Assembly (NCBI GenBank): GCA_963973455.1
Contig: CAXAZF010000004.1
Coordinates: 124,001-188,000 of the forward strand
DNA: 64,000 nt
Source: Marixanthomonas sp002364245
GTDB lineage: Bacteria; Bacteroidota; Bacteroidia; Flavobacteriales; Flavobacteriaceae
Direction of reading: 5' to 3'
Of the stretch, positions 25,131 through 34,392 are shown in pieces (the stretch's first letter is position 1; each line of letters starts with the position of its first letter). Made by a program: the position numbers and the translations under genes. Below the pieces are notes generated by a model, which saw nothing but the letters and a program-made list of their open reading frames with translations, was not told the DNA's origin and made no database searches.

Positions 25131-26519
25131 CTAACTCAACTGCATTACCGCTTTAGCATTTACAAACTCTTTTATTCCAAAACCACCGTGTTCGCGTCCA
25201 TAGCCAGAGTCTTTTACACCACCAAAAGGCATATTGGGTTGTGCCAATCCAAATGAATTAATAAACACCATACCGGTGTCAAAATGCTTCTTGGCTAAAT
25301 CAAATGCTTTATCGGTATCTTCTGAAAAGATACCACCGCCTAATCCAAAGCGGCTGTCATTGGCAATACGCATCGCGTATTCAGCGTCTTTTGCATGGAT
25401 TAATGAAGCTACAGGGCCAAACAGCTCATCATCGTAAGCCGGTTGTCCAGGTTCTACATTTCCCAATACTGTAGCTGGGTAATAATATCCTTTTCCTTCG
25501 GGCATTTCACCTCCACATAATACTTTGGCGCCTTTTTTTACACTTTCAGTTACTTGTTCATGTAGGTCTTCCCGTAAGTCTTCCCGTGCCATAGGCCCTA
25601 TTTTAGAGTTTTCATCTGTAGGATCTCCATGGGTTACACCTTTCATGCGTTTTACAAAGGCTTCTTTAAATTCTTCATATACTTTATCTACTACAATAAA
25701 GCGTTTGGCAGCGACACAGGTTTCTCCGTTGTTATACACGCGACCGTTAACACAATGTTTTACGGCTTTATCTATATTGGCGTCTTCCAAAACAAGATAA
25801 GCATCGTTGCTACCTAGCTCTAATACTGTTTTCTTTAATTGGGCACCTGCTTTTTTACCAATAACCTTCCCAGCTTCAGGACTTCCAGTAAGGGTAACGC
25901 CACGTACCAGATTGTTTTTAATAATGGTGTCAGACTGGTCATGGTTAATCAATAACACGGTAAATAGGTTTTTTGGAAGACCAGCATCGGTATATATTTT
26001 TTCTAATAATTTACCGCATCCAGTAACGCTTTCCGCATGTTTTAATAACACACCATTCCCTGCCATTAAGTTGGCAATAGAATAGCGAATAACTTGATAC
26101 ACTGGGAAATTCCATGGTTGTATACCGTACACCACACCAATAGGCGAGTAGGTAATAACACCTTTTCCGCCATTGGGCAATTCACGTTCTTCATCTGCCA
26201 ATTCCTTAGGGCCATTTTCGGCTGTATAATCACAAATACCGGAACATAAATCTACCTCCTGTTTACTCTGTTTCAATAGTTTTCCCATTTCTTGGGTCAT
26301 CAAGCTTGTCAATTCCTCTTTATAGTCTTGCAAACTTTTACCAATGGCTTTAATTACCTTGGCGCGTTCCTCAATGGGTTTGGCTTTCCAATCTAAAAAA
26401 GCTTCGTGGCATTTTTTCACCGCTTCTTCAGCTTGTTTATCCGTCATAAACGGGTATCGTTGTATTAATTCCCCGGTTGCCGGGTTTATAGTTTTTAATC
26501 CTTCTAATTGCTCATTCAT
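25131..26519 (-). CDS. NAD(P)-dependent succinate-semialdehyde dehydrogenase, Sad/YneI type
   Basis: 462 residues, the same length as E. coli Sad (YneI), which oxidises succinate semialdehyde to succinate. The aldehyde dehydrogenase residues are present: PWNFP with Asn137, TLTGSPEAG in the cofactor site, Glu234 in VLELGSNDA, and the nucleophile Cys268 in NNGETCVAAKRF. The segment MAREDLREDLHEQV is shared with the Sad branch. The actual substrate could be another semialdehyde. It is followed by the GlcG-like gene and preceded within 25 bases by the OYE gene, so the three probably share one mRNA. Confidence 0.88.
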   Translation of the reverse strand: MNEQLEGLKTINPATGELIQRYPFMTDKQAEEAVKKCHEAFLDWKAKPIEERAKVIKAIGKSLQDYKEELTSLMTQEMGKLLKQSKQEVDLCSGICDYTAENGPKELADEERELPNGGKGVITYSPIGVVYGIQPWNFPVYQVIRYSIANLMAGNGVLLKHAESVTGCGKLLEKIYTDAGLPKNLFTVLLINHDQSDTIIKNNLVRGVTLTGSPEAGKVIGKKAGAQLKKTVLELGSNDAYLVLEDANIDKAVKHCVNGRVYNNGETCVAAKRFIVVDKVYEEFKEAFVKRMKGVTHGDPTDENSKIGPMAREDLREDLHEQVTESVKKGAKVLCGGEMPEGKGYYYPATVLGNVEPGQPAYDDELFGPVASLIHAKDAEYAMRIANDSRFGLGGGIFSEDTDKAFDLAKKHFDTGMVFINSFGLAQPNMPFGGVKDSGYGREHGGFGIKEFVNAKAVMQLS

Positions 26520-26544
26520 AGTTTTCTTTTTTTTAATTTATAAA

Positions 26545-27663
26545 TTACGAGGAAGTAAGGCTTTTTTCTCTTGCTTTCGTTTCATAGTCTGTATAGCCTT
26601 CTTTTCCTTGTGTGTAAAAAGTGTCTTTATCCCAGTCACTAAGGGGTATGTTTTTTTCAAATCGTTCTACCAGATCGGGGTTGCTTACATAAGGTTTTCC
26701 ATAAGCGACCAAGTCTGCATCGCCTCGTTCCAGTACATCATTTCCTTTTTCTTTATCAAAACTGGTGTTAATCATCAAGGTGCCTTTGTAAATAGGGCGG
26801 TATCGTTTTGCGATTTCAGTTTCAGCATAAGGTACATCGCTTACATCGTTGAAGGGTTCGCTTAGGTGTAAATATGCCAGATCATACTCGTTTAGTTTAT
26901 TGATCATATAATCAAACGTTGGCAGGGTTTCTTTGTCCATGGTCATTCCGAAGATTCCATGTAGCGATGGGTTCATCCGTAAGCCAATTCTATTTTCGGG
27001 CATGACGGTTTTCATTGCATCCAATACTTCAAATAAAAAACGGGCGCGGTTTTCAATGCTGCCTCCGTATTTATCCGTTCGGGTGTTGGAAGTAGCATTA
27101 AAAAATTGATGAAACAAATACCCGTTACTACTGTGTATTTCCACTCCATCAAAACCTGCTTCCATGGCGTTTTTAGCAGCATTTGCAAAATCCTGAATGG
27201 TTTGCTGTATGTCTTCTATAGTCATTTCTTTAGGTGTGACGGTATCTTTAAATCCGTCAGGTGTAAACGATTGTGCATTCGGATTGATAGCTGAAGGGGC
27301 ATGCGGTAAATCCCCGTTATGAAAATCAGGATGCGACATCCGTCCTACATGCCATAACTGGATAAAAATACGACCACCAACTTCGTGCACGGCTTGTGTT
27401 ACTTTTTTCCATCCTTCTATTTGTGCTTCGGAATGGATACCTGGTGTATGAATGTAACCAACTGCTTTTTCTGAAACCTGCGCGCCTTCACTAATAATTA
27501 ATCCAGCTGAAGCACGTTGCTTATAATAGATAGCATGTTTATCTTGGGTTGGTTTCTTTTCAGGATTATTGGCACGGCTTCTTGTCATCGGTGCCATTAC
27601 CACACGGTTGGGTAGTTGTAAATCGCCCATAACATAGGGCTGTAATAGGGGTTGTTTGCTCAT
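26545..27663 (-). CDS. Old Yellow Enzyme-family alkene reductase
   Basis: 372 residues from ATG 27663. It is an FMN-dependent ene-reductase of the NemA/OYE type: LPNRVVMAPMTRSRA at the N-terminus, IISEGAQVSEKAVGY, RIFIQLWHVGRMSHPD, FDGVEIHSSNGYLFHQFFNA with the paired substrate-binding His/Asn, RIGLRMNPS and LVAYGKPYVSNPDL at the FMN phosphate. Such enzymes reduce activated C=C bonds and nitro compounds with NAD(P)H. It is the first gene of the run with the Sad-type dehydrogenase and the GlcG-like protein. Confidence 0.93.
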   Translation of the reverse strand: MSKQPLLQPYVMGDLQLPNRVVMAPMTRSRANNPEKKPTQDKHAIYYKQRASAGLIISEGAQVSEKAVGYIHTPGIHSEAQIEGWKKVTQAVHEVGGRIFIQLWHVGRMSHPDFHNGDLPHAPSAINPNAQSFTPDGFKDTVTPKEMTIEDIQQTIQDFANAAKNAMEAGFDGVEIHSSNGYLFHQFFNATSNTRTDKYGGSIENRARFLFEVLDAMKTVMPENRIGLRMNPSLHGIFGMTMDKETLPTFDYMINKLNEYDLAYLHLSEPFNDVSDVPYAETEIAKRYRPIYKGTLMINTSFDKEKGNDVLERGDADLVAYGKPYVSNPDLVERFEKNIPLSDWDKDTFYTQGKEGYTDYETKAREKSLTSS

Positions 27664-27922
27664 CAATTTTTTTGTTTTTCTGAAGACAATAAGTAAAATG
27701 GAAACTTGTATAAACTCGTTTTAATTTATGATAAATATTGCTTCTATCTTCTAATTTCTCTTGTATTAAATATACAGCATTCCCTTGCCATTTGAGCGTT
27801 TATAAGCATAAGCCTATGTTAAAAGAGTGATAATTTTTTCAAAAAAAAGAAACTGAATCCACTAAAAGAAACCACTAGGTTTACATTCAATTTAAAATTA
27901 GAGTTCATTCTTCTTACAACAC
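27664..27922. other. intergenic region before ffh
   Basis: Together with the ffh promoter and leader, the OYE and ffh genes are 338 bases apart. Apart from the ffh promoter at its right end I see no gene, repeat or clear hairpin here; it is simply AT-rich. Confidence 0.5.
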
Positions 27923-27953
27923 TTTGAAACTACCTTTCAGAATGTTATCTTTG
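27923..27953 (+). promoter_or_regulatory. ffh promoter, -33 TTTG and -7 TATCTTTG
   Basis: TTTG at 27923-27926, a 19-base spacer and TATCTTTG at 27946-27953: a complete match to the Bacteroidetes housekeeping promoter. The ATG follows 48 bases later. Confidence 0.8.
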
Positions 27954-28001
27954 CAACCCTATACACCTAAGGGTGTTTGTAAACTAAAGCGTAATAAGAA
28001 T

Positions 28002-29330
28002 ATGTTTGATAATTTAAGTGATAAGTTAGATAAAGCAATGCACGTCCTAAAGGGACACGGCCAGATTACTGAAGTAAATGTAGCCGAAACCCTTAAAGAA
28101 GTACGCCGTGCCTTGCTCGATGCCGATGTTAACTTTAAAACTGCTAAAGAATTTACCAATACTGTTAAAGAAAAAGCCCTTGGGCAAAACGTATTAACTT
28201 CCCTACAACCAGGGCAGTTAATGGTAAAGCTTGTAAAAGATGAACTTACCCAATTAATGGGGGGTGACACGGCAGGAATCGATTTGAGCGGAAGTCCAAG
28301 CGTGATTTTAATGTCTGGTTTACAGGGTAGTGGTAAGACAACTTTCTCTGGTAAATTGGCCAATTACTTAAAAACAAAAAAGACTAAAAAACCTTTATTG
28401 GTAGCTTGTGATGTATACCGTCCGGCGGCAATTAATCAGTTGCACGTAGTAGGAGAGCAGATAAAAGTTGAAGTATATAGCGAAGAAGGGAACAAAAACC
28501 CAGTACAAATTGCACAAAATGCAATTGCTCACGCTAAACAAAATGGGAACAACGCTGTAATTATCGATACCGCTGGTCGTTTGGCAATCGATGAAGCGAT
28601 GATGACCGAGATAGCCGATATCCATAAAGCCATCAACCCAAATGAAACCTTGTTTGTTGTAGATGCTATGACTGGGCAAGATGCAGTAAACACAGCTAAA
28701 ACCTTCAACGAACGCCTTAATTTTGATGGAGTTGTATTAACCAAGTTAGATGGTGATACCCGTGGTGGTGCCGCAATATCCATTAAAAGTGTGGTAAATA
28801 AACCCATCAAGTTTATTGGTACCGGTGAAAAGATGGATGCTATTGATGTGTTCCACCCGGCACGTATGGCAGACCGTATCCTAGGGATGGGGGATGTAGT
28901 TTCTCTTGTGGAGCGTGCGCAAGAACAGTTTGATGAAGAGGAGTCTCGTAAACTTCAAAAGAAAATTGCGAAAAACCAGTTTGGATTTGATGATTTTATC
29001 AAGCAGATTCAACAAGTAAAGAAAATGGGTAGTATGAAGGATCTCGTGGGAATGATTCCCGGAGCCGGAAAAGCCCTAAAAGGAGTAGATATTGATGATG
29101 ACGCCTTTAAAGGTATTGAAGCAATAATCCATTCCATGACACCAGAAGAACGAACCAGCCCATCGGTAATCAATGGTAGTCGAAAAAAACGTATTGCTAA
29201 AGGTAGCGGTACCTCAGTGCAAGAAGTAAATCAGTTGCTAAAACAGTTTAACCAAATGAGCAAAATGATGAAGATGATGCAAGGCGGCGGCGGACGCAAA
29301 ATGATGCAGATGATGAATAAAATGCGGTAG
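28002..29330 (+). CDS. ffh: signal recognition particle protein Ffh (SRP54)
   Basis: 442 residues from ATG 28002; the longer frame begins upstream of the promoter box and is not the start. The N domain is at 1-85, the GTPase G domain has GLQGSGKT at 106-113, DVYRPAA, DTAGR and TKLDGDTRGG, and the M domain ends with a methionine-rich tail (MSKMMKMMQGGGGRKMMQMM) that binds signal sequences and 4.5S RNA. It delivers ribosomes making membrane proteins to FtsY. It is single, with folD about 100 bases downstream. Confidence 0.97.
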   Translation: MFDNLSDKLDKAMHVLKGHGQITEVNVAETLKEVRRALLDADVNFKTAKEFTNTVKEKALGQNVLTSLQPGQLMVKLVKDELTQLMGGDTAGIDLSGSPSVILMSGLQGSGKTTFSGKLANYLKTKKTKKPLLVACDVYRPAAINQLHVVGEQIKVEVYSEEGNKNPVQIAQNAIAHAKQNGNNAVIIDTAGRLAIDEAMMTEIADIHKAINPNETLFVVDAMTGQDAVNTAKTFNERLNFDGVVLTKLDGDTRGGAAISIKSVVNKPIKFIGTGEKMDAIDVFHPARMADRILGMGDVVSLVERAQEQFDEEESRKLQKKIAKNQFGFDDFIKQIQQVKKMGSMKDLVGMIPGAGKALKGVDIDDDAFKGIEAIIHSMTPEERTSPSVINGSRKKRIAKGSGTSVQEVNQLLKQFNQMSKMMKMMQGGGGRKMMQMMNKMR

Positions 29331-29397
29331 CTTTTAGTGTACAGTTGACAGTTGCAGTATTATAATAAATTAAGTAGGTTTTAATTTACAATGTCAC

Positions 29398-29413
29398 CTC
29401 GAGCGCAGTCGAG
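29398..29413. repeat. REP-like extragenic palindrome
   Basis: CTCGA-GCGCAG-TCGAG, flanked by ACCTC and GAGGT, between ffh and folD. Palindromes of this GCGCAGTCGA type recur between genes in many flavobacterial genomes. It could also weakly terminate ffh. Confidence 0.55.
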
Positions 29414-29433
29414 AGGTCTTTAACCCAGAAAAA

Positions 29434-30318
29434 ATGACAATTCTAGACGGTAAAAAAATATCAAACGATATTAAGGCTGAAATAAAAGCTGAAGTCGATA
29501 TGATGAAAGAAAATGGTGAAAAGGTGCCTCACCTGGCAGCTATCATTGTTGGAAATGACGGAGCTAGTATGACCTACGTGAACACCAAAGTAAAAGCGTG
29601 TGAGCAAGTAGGTTTTGAATCTACTTTATTTAGAATGTCTAGTACCACAAGCGAAGTGGAATTAATGGACAAAATAAAAAAATTGAATAATGAAGACTCT
29701 ATAGATGGCTTTATTGTTCAGCTTCCATTACCCCCACAAATTGATACGCAAAAAGTACTGTTAGCTGTAGACCCTGATAAAGATGTGGATGGGTTTCACC
29801 CAACTAATTTCGGGAAAATGTCGTTAGATATGACGTCGTTTATCCCTGCAACACCTTTCGGGATATTAGAATTATTAGAAAGATACGATATCCCTACCAA
29901 AGGAAAACACACTGTTGTTATTGGTAGAAGTCATATTGTGGGAAGACCCATGAGTATTTTAATGGGTCGAAGTGGTTTCCCTGGCAACTCTACGGTAACG
30001 CTTACACACGAATACACAAAAAATATAACACAGATTACATCACAAGCAGACATTGTAATCATTGCAGTAGGAATTCCAGATTTCTTAAAAGCTGAAATGA
30101 TTAAAGACGATGCGGTAGTAATCGATGTAGGTATTACCCGCGTACCAGATGAAAGCACTAAAAAAGGATATGTGCTTAAGGGTGATGTAGATTTTGAAAA
30201 TGCTAGTAAAAAAGCCTCTTACATTACACCAGTTCCAGGAGGTGTTGGGCCTATGACTATTGCCATGTTGTTAAAAAACACCTTGCTTGCTAGAGAACAG
30301 CGTAAAGAAAGAAAGTAA
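29434..30318 (+). CDS. folD: bifunctional methylenetetrahydrofolate dehydrogenase/cyclohydrolase
   Basis: 294 residues, normal length. FolD interconverts 5,10-methylene- and 10-formyl-tetrahydrofolate in the cytosol, supplying one-carbon units for purines and formyl-Met. Visible signatures are YVNTKVKACEQVGFES with the catalytic Lys, DGFIVQLPLPPQI, VDGFHPTN, the NADP site VVIGRSHIVGRPMSILM and PVPGGVGPMTIAML near the end. The gene follows ffh by about 100 bases with a REP-like palindrome between. Confidence 0.97.
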   Translation: MTILDGKKISNDIKAEIKAEVDMMKENGEKVPHLAAIIVGNDGASMTYVNTKVKACEQVGFESTLFRMSSTTSEVELMDKIKKLNNEDSIDGFIVQLPLPPQIDTQKVLLAVDPDKDVDGFHPTNFGKMSLDMTSFIPATPFGILELLERYDIPTKGKHTVVIGRSHIVGRPMSILMGRSGFPGNSTVTLTHEYTKNITQITSQADIVIIAVGIPDFLKAEMIKDDAVVIDVGITRVPDESTKKGYVLKGDVDFENASKKASYITPVPGGVGPMTIAMLLKNTLLAREQRKERK

Positions 30319-30384
30319 GTAATCCTGCAAAAGGTGTTTAATAAAAAAAATCCTCTTGTTACTTGCACTTAGAGTAGCCCAAAT

Positions 30385-30900
30385 ATGAGTAAAGCGAGAT
30401 TGATAAGACGGCTGAAATGGTACTATCCCATTGAGAAATTCCATACCTATGTAACTTTTCCCGTGTTACTGCTATCCCTATTATTTACGAATCCAATTGG
30501 AAATATGATTCTCTTGTCCTATGGATTAATTGTATGCATAATTATTCTGTATCAAGGTCAATATTATTGGAAATTGAAACTGGACAGACTTAGAGGAAAA
30601 CATGTAAACCAAGATGCTACTATTCGATTTTTCAAAAAGTCAAAACGATTAAACTGGTTGTTGATTTTATGTATGCTTCCTGTTTTATTGATTCAACTCT
30701 ACATTCAAAAATGGAGTTTTGAATCTAATGACATGTTTTACTGGGGAATTTTTGCAAATGTGTTTGCGATTTTAGAACACATAAACTACTATTATATTCA
30801 GCTAATGATAGACAACAAGTATGATGTTGAATATTTATTTAAAAACAAAAAGCTAAAAAAAGCAAGTTTGGCCAAAGACTTGATTGAAAACAAAATTTAA
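30385..30900 (+). CDS. hypothetical membrane protein
   Basis: 171 residues with two hydrophobic stretches near the start (TFPVLLLSLLFTNPIGNMIL and LIVCIIILYQG), a third at about 92-105 (LNWLLILCMLPVLLIQLYI) and probably a fourth (DMFYWGIFANVFAILEHI), between basic loops. The C-terminus is a charged cytosolic tail (LFKNKKLKKASLAKDLIENK). No family recognised. It is 66 bases downstream of folD on the same strand, possibly co-transcribed. The His and Tyr cluster EHINYYYIQ in the last helix could bind a cofactor, but this is speculation. Confidence 0.6.
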   Translation: MSKARLIRRLKWYYPIEKFHTYVTFPVLLLSLLFTNPIGNMILLSYGLIVCIIILYQGQYYWKLKLDRLRGKHVNQDATIRFFKKSKRLNWLLILCMLPVLLIQLYIQKWSFESNDMFYWGIFANVFAILEHINYYYIQLMIDNKYDVEYLFKNKKLKKASLAKDLIENKI

Positions 30901-30993
30901 GAAAGCAGGTAACAGTTTATGTGAATCTTAGCTCGTTTCTCGCTTTGCATTATATAGGCAGGGCTAAGGGGATATGTTACAGGCAGAGAGTAT

Positions 30994-31434
30994 TTATATT
31001 CCTAAATTATTTTCCATTCGCCAATCTAAATAACGATGTAGGTCACTTTCTATCCAACCTACACCCATGGTAAGTATGGCGACATCATCTATATAGCCAA
31101 TACCTGGAATAAAATCAGGTACAATATCCATAGGGTTTAAAATGTATAAAAAAGCCATTACAATAGTAGCGATTGTAAACCACGGGATGTTTTTATAGCT
31201 TCCGTTTTTTACATCTTTTAGCATACTAATCATGATTCTTCCAAGTTCTACATATTTTGAAAGTGAATTATTTCCACTGAATTTTTTATCGATGTTTTCT
31301 TCGTTGTTTAAAACAACTTCTACATCGTCTTCTTCAATGTTATTAATTTCTTGTTCCACATAATTTTCATCAATCCCATCATCTCTGTTTCCAGGGTTAA
31401 AATGGATTTTCTCTTTCTTTTTACCAAATAGCAT
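30994..31434 (-). CDS. YkvA/DUF1232-family membrane protein
   Basis: 146 residues. The N-terminal 60 residues are acidic and soluble; the C-terminal part carries the DUF1232 core WFTIATIVMAFLYILNPMDI followed by VPDFIPGIGYIDDVAIL. DUF1232 proteins are small membrane proteins of unknown function; the NP-D-VPDFIPGIGYIDD loop is their hallmark. It heads a minus-strand gene run but is 60 bases from the DCC-family gene. Confidence 0.88.
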   Translation of the reverse strand: MLFGKKKEKIHFNPGNRDDGIDENYVEQEINNIEEDDVEVVLNNEENIDKKFSGNNSLSKYVELGRIMISMLKDVKNGSYKNIPWFTIATIVMAFLYILNPMDIVPDFIPGIGYIDDVAILTMGVGWIESDLHRYLDWRMENNLGI

Positions 31435-31497
31435 AGACGGTTTTTTTTGTTTTCTGAAAGATACGGCTTCAAAAAAGAAAATTGTTTTAAAGAATTG

Positions 31498-31980
31498 TTA
31501 TAAAAACTTCAGAAGCACATAAAAAAAGGCCAAAAGTATAAATAAATAGACTGCCCAGTAGGGCTGTAGCTGCTTTGGGTTATTTCCGAAGAGAAGCTTT
31601 GTCAATTTAAAAAAGAAGGGGCGATGTTTCGCAATGTAGTTATACCCGTGATCACTAAATTTTGTAAACCATGAATAGTTATAATACCAACGATGCCACG
31701 GTAGGCTTTTTTTTGAATAGGTGTAACTACGATAAGCAGAGTCGGGTCCGCTGAAAATGCGTCCATCTGTTTCGATAAGGCGGGATGCTTTTTTAAATTC
31801 TTTTATAGGAATATCTTGAAACTGCGAAGCTACTTCTTGATAGGTTTTGTAGTCAATTTTATCCTGGGTAAGGCTCTTCCATCGGGTTACCCAATATTTA
31901 CAAAAACCACATTCACCATCCCATACCAATATAGGTTTTTCAGTTGGTGGGTAATTGGTCTTTTCAAACTTCCGAAACAT
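31498..31980 (-). CDS. DCC-family (DUF393) thiol-disulfide oxidoreductase-like protein
   Basis: 160 residues. LVWDGECGFCKYWVTRWK places the CxxC pair at Cys24 and Cys27, giving the family its DCC name (Asp-x-x-Cys-x-x-Cys). A predicted C-terminal membrane helix (AVYLFILLAFFYVLLKFL) anchors it. A redox role is assumed from the thioredoxin-like motif but no reaction has been shown for the family. The stop lies next to nothing notable; its ATG is 2 bases downstream of the AI-2E transporter stop codon, so the two are co-transcribed. Confidence 0.85.
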   Translation of the reverse strand: MFRKFEKTNYPPTEKPILVWDGECGFCKYWVTRWKSLTQDKIDYKTYQEVASQFQDIPIKEFKKASRLIETDGRIFSGPDSAYRSYTYSKKSLPWHRWYYNYSWFTKFSDHGYNYIAKHRPFFFKLTKLLFGNNPKQLQPYWAVYLFILLAFFYVLLKFL

Positions 31981-31982
31981 GG

Positions 31983-33008
31983 CTATAGCTTCTCTTCGTG
32001 TGTTTTACCATATTCTTTACGGTAAATACGGATTATGATCAGAAACAAGCTAATAAGTAACGGCCCGAAAATTAATCCAATAAACCCAAACAACGGAACT
32101 CCTACAACAACACCTATAAAGGTTATTAAGGGGTGTACATTGTCTAATTTTTTAAGTGCATACATCCTAAATATGTTATCGGTGGCTCCAACAACTATAA
32201 AACCGTACAATAAAACACCCCAAGCCTGAAAAGTATCGCCTGCAGAAAGAGAAAGTATAAAAACGGGAACAATCCCCACTAAGGTTCCAATAAATGGAAT
32301 CATAGAGCCAATGGTTGTAATTACAAACCAAAAGAACGGATCGTCAACACCAAATATTAAAAACCCAATTAGAGCTACTATACCTTGTGCGAGTGCAACA
32401 AGGGGGATACCAATGGCATTAGCCCGCACCTTATCATTGGCTTCATCGCCTATTTCTTTTAAATTTTTATCACCAATAGGAATATAATCAAACAACGATT
32501 CTTTCAGTTCTTTTCTATTGGTAAGCATGTAAAAGAGCATAAAATACATTAGCCCAATAGCAATAAACATATTGAAAGTGCCTCCGGCAAAACTTTGTAA
32601 CTGTGTAGAAATCCACGATGAAATAGCAGTTGTATCTATTTGGGAAGTAAGGTCATATCCTAGTCGGGTTTCCCATTCACCCAATTGTTCTTTTAAAGCC
32701 CTAATTACTTCTTCAGAATTTTGAACGGCGTTTCCTATTTTATTCCCCAACATCAATACAATACCCGAAACCGGAAGTAAAATACCGATAAATGAAAGTA
32801 ACATCAACAAGCCTGCTGCAACATTTGGATTCCAACCTTTTTTTAAGACTAATTTTTTCATCCAGCCACGCAATAAAACATAAATGGTAACTGCCCCTAA
32901 AACACCAGAAAGATAGGGGGCCATTTCCTTAAATATAAGGCCTCCCATTAATAAAATGAGCAACAAGACAAATACTTGCCTGATTATTTGAGGGGAAATT
33001 GATTTCAT
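31983..33008 (-). CDS. AI-2E family transporter (PerM/TqsA-like)
   Basis: 341 residues from ATG 33008; a TTG five codons earlier would overlap the VOC gene. Eight or so membrane helices, with the family features GNKIGNAVQNSEEVIRALKE in the periplasmic helix, LFYMLTNRKELKESLFDYIP and GTLVGIVPVFILSLSAG with a pore-like GxxVGIxP turn. Members include exporters of AI-2 in E. coli and Na+/H+ antiporters elsewhere, so the cargo is uncertain. The start lies 5 bases after the VOC stop codon, in a tight run of four genes. Confidence 0.87.
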   Translation of the reverse strand: MKSISPQIIRQVFVLLLILLMGGLIFKEMAPYLSGVLGAVTIYVLLRGWMKKLVLKKGWNPNVAAGLLMLLSFIGILLPVSGIVLMLGNKIGNAVQNSEEVIRALKEQLGEWETRLGYDLTSQIDTTAISSWISTQLQSFAGGTFNMFIAIGLMYFMLFYMLTNRKELKESLFDYIPIGDKNLKEIGDEANDKVRANAIGIPLVALAQGIVALIGFLIFGVDDPFFWFVITTIGSMIPFIGTLVGIVPVFILSLSAGDTFQAWGVLLYGFIVVGATDNIFRMYALKKLDNVHPLITFIGVVVGVPLFGFIGLIFGPLLISLFLIIIRIYRKEYGKTHEEKL

Positions 33009-33012
33009 TTGG

Positions 33013-33438
33013 TTAGCGGGCAAAAAGTTGGTTCATATTTTTAAAGGCTTTAAACTCAAGGGCATTTCCAGAGGGGTCTTTAAAAAACATCGTGGCTTGT
33101 TCTCCGGCTTTTCCTTTAAACCGAATATACGGTTCAATGATAAAGGTAATATTTTTACTTTTCAACAGCGCAGAAAAAGTTTCAAAGGTTTCCATATCCA
33201 GGACCACACCAAAATGAGGAACAGGTACATCCTTGCCATCAACGGGGTTTGACGATGATGATTCTGTTTTTTCTTTTTCTTTATAATGAATAACCAACTG
33301 ATGCCCAAAAAAATCAAAATCTACCCAATGATCACTACTTCGGCCTTCTGTAAAGCCTAATGTATCACGATAAAAAGTACGGCATGTTTCAAGGTTGTGT
33401 ACAGGGATGGCTAAATGGAATGGTTGTATTTGTTTCAT
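33013..33438 (-). CDS. VOC-family protein (glyoxalase/dioxygenase fold)
   Basis: 141 residues with the paired beta-alpha-beta-beta-beta modules of the vicinal-oxygen-chelate fold: HLAIPVHNLETCRTFYRDTL, GFTEGR, VDFDFFGHQLVIHYK, then PHFGVVLD and the second-module metal-ligand region MFFKDPSGNALEFKAF. Members open rings or act as isomerases or resistance proteins; the reaction cannot be assigned. Located between a DUF4440/SnoaL-type exported protein and the AI-2E transporter on the minus strand, with 3-5-base gaps. Confidence 0.88.
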   Translation of the reverse strand: MKQIQPFHLAIPVHNLETCRTFYRDTLGFTEGRSSDHWVDFDFFGHQLVIHYKEKEKTESSSSNPVDGKDVPVPHFGVVLDMETFETFSALLKSKNITFIIEPYIRFKGKAGEQATMFFKDPSGNALEFKAFKNMNQLFAR

Positions 33439-33441
33439 AAT

Positions 33442-34392
33442 TTAAAGTCGGTTCCAGATGTCAAGGTGTATTTTCCAATCGTCACCGGTTTTTTTCCAAA
33501 CGATTACATACTTTCCTTTCCAAGATGATTCTTCTTTGTCCTTATTGAGTGATTTTCCTTCATAATAACCATAATCGTATGCGTAGTTATTAATGATTTT
33601 TATTTCAGAAGGTGTTACCACGTGTTCCAATACTTTTTCTCCTTCGGGTAATACCCACCATTTTTTAATGGCAGTCCTGTTTGAGATAATATCAGAATTG
33701 TTCGGAAAAATCTTTCCGTCTTCTGTGTATAAATTGGAAAGGGCTTCAATATCACCATTTATATATGCTTCGGAAAAAGCTTTGATGTTTTGTTCAATTT
33801 TCTTTTTTGCTGAAACGGGACTCCTTTTAATGCAGTTAATTTTCCAAGTGGGAAATGTAAAAGTTTCCGTGGTGTTTGTCCATTCTCCAACCCAACTGAA
33901 ACCTTCTTCTGAAATATTACTGAATGTCAATCTATAAAAGCCATCAGTGCCATTGGGCGCTTTTTGGTCTCTGTATAATACAATACTGTCCCCGCGTTTA
34001 CCGCCTTCCCAAGAAGAAAGGGAAGTGGTCGGTGACTTGTTTGAATAATAATGTACATACCATTTACTGCTGTCTGCTATAAATTGCCTTATGCTCCCAG
34101 AATGACCGCCGTCTTCTTTTAAGGTTTCGTCTTGCACGGCCATCCCGTTCATAATGTACTTAAAAGTCCAAGTCATTTGTTGAGGTTCAGCCCACGTTTG
34201 GTCGTTGTTTCTAGCAATAGACTCACAGTCACACGTGCCAATCAATGGGGCAAAATCTGACACTTCTTTTGGTGCCTCAGGGTTTATTGCACCGAAAGGT
34301 TGTGATGGGCCAGGCTCGTATTCCATTTGCATTGTGTTTTGGGAAAAAACAAGACATGGAACAATTAAAATACTAAGTAAAAGTTTTTTCAT
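33442..34392 (-). CDS. exported two-domain protein, DUF1579-like plus SnoaL/DUF4440
   Basis: 316 residues. A signal peptide (LLLSILIVPCLVFSQ) is followed by an N-terminal domain of about 160 residues with a double Cys (LIGTCDCESIA) and beta-rich sequence (TWTFKYIMNGMAVQDETL, YHYYSNKSP-type strands) resembling DUF1579. A C-terminal SnoaL/DUF4440 domain follows (INGDIEALSNLYTEDGKIFP, then WKGKYVIVWKKTGDDWKIHL). These folds bind small hydrophobic ligands; no reaction is known. The ATG overlaps the stop of the DUF7218-type gene by one base (TAATG), implying translational coupling. Confidence 0.75.
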   Translation of the reverse strand: MKKLLLSILIVPCLVFSQNTMQMEYEPGPSQPFGAINPEAPKEVSDFAPLIGTCDCESIARNNDQTWAEPQQMTWTFKYIMNGMAVQDETLKEDGGHSGSIRQFIADSSKWYVHYYSNKSPTTSLSSWEGGKRGDSIVLYRDQKAPNGTDGFYRLTFSNISEEGFSWVGEWTNTTETFTFPTWKINCIKRSPVSAKKKIEQNIKAFSEAYINGDIEALSNLYTEDGKIFPNNSDIISNRTAIKKWWVLPEGEKVLEHVVTPSEIKIINNYAYDYGYYEGKSLNKDKEESSWKGKYVIVWKKTGDDWKIHLDIWNRL

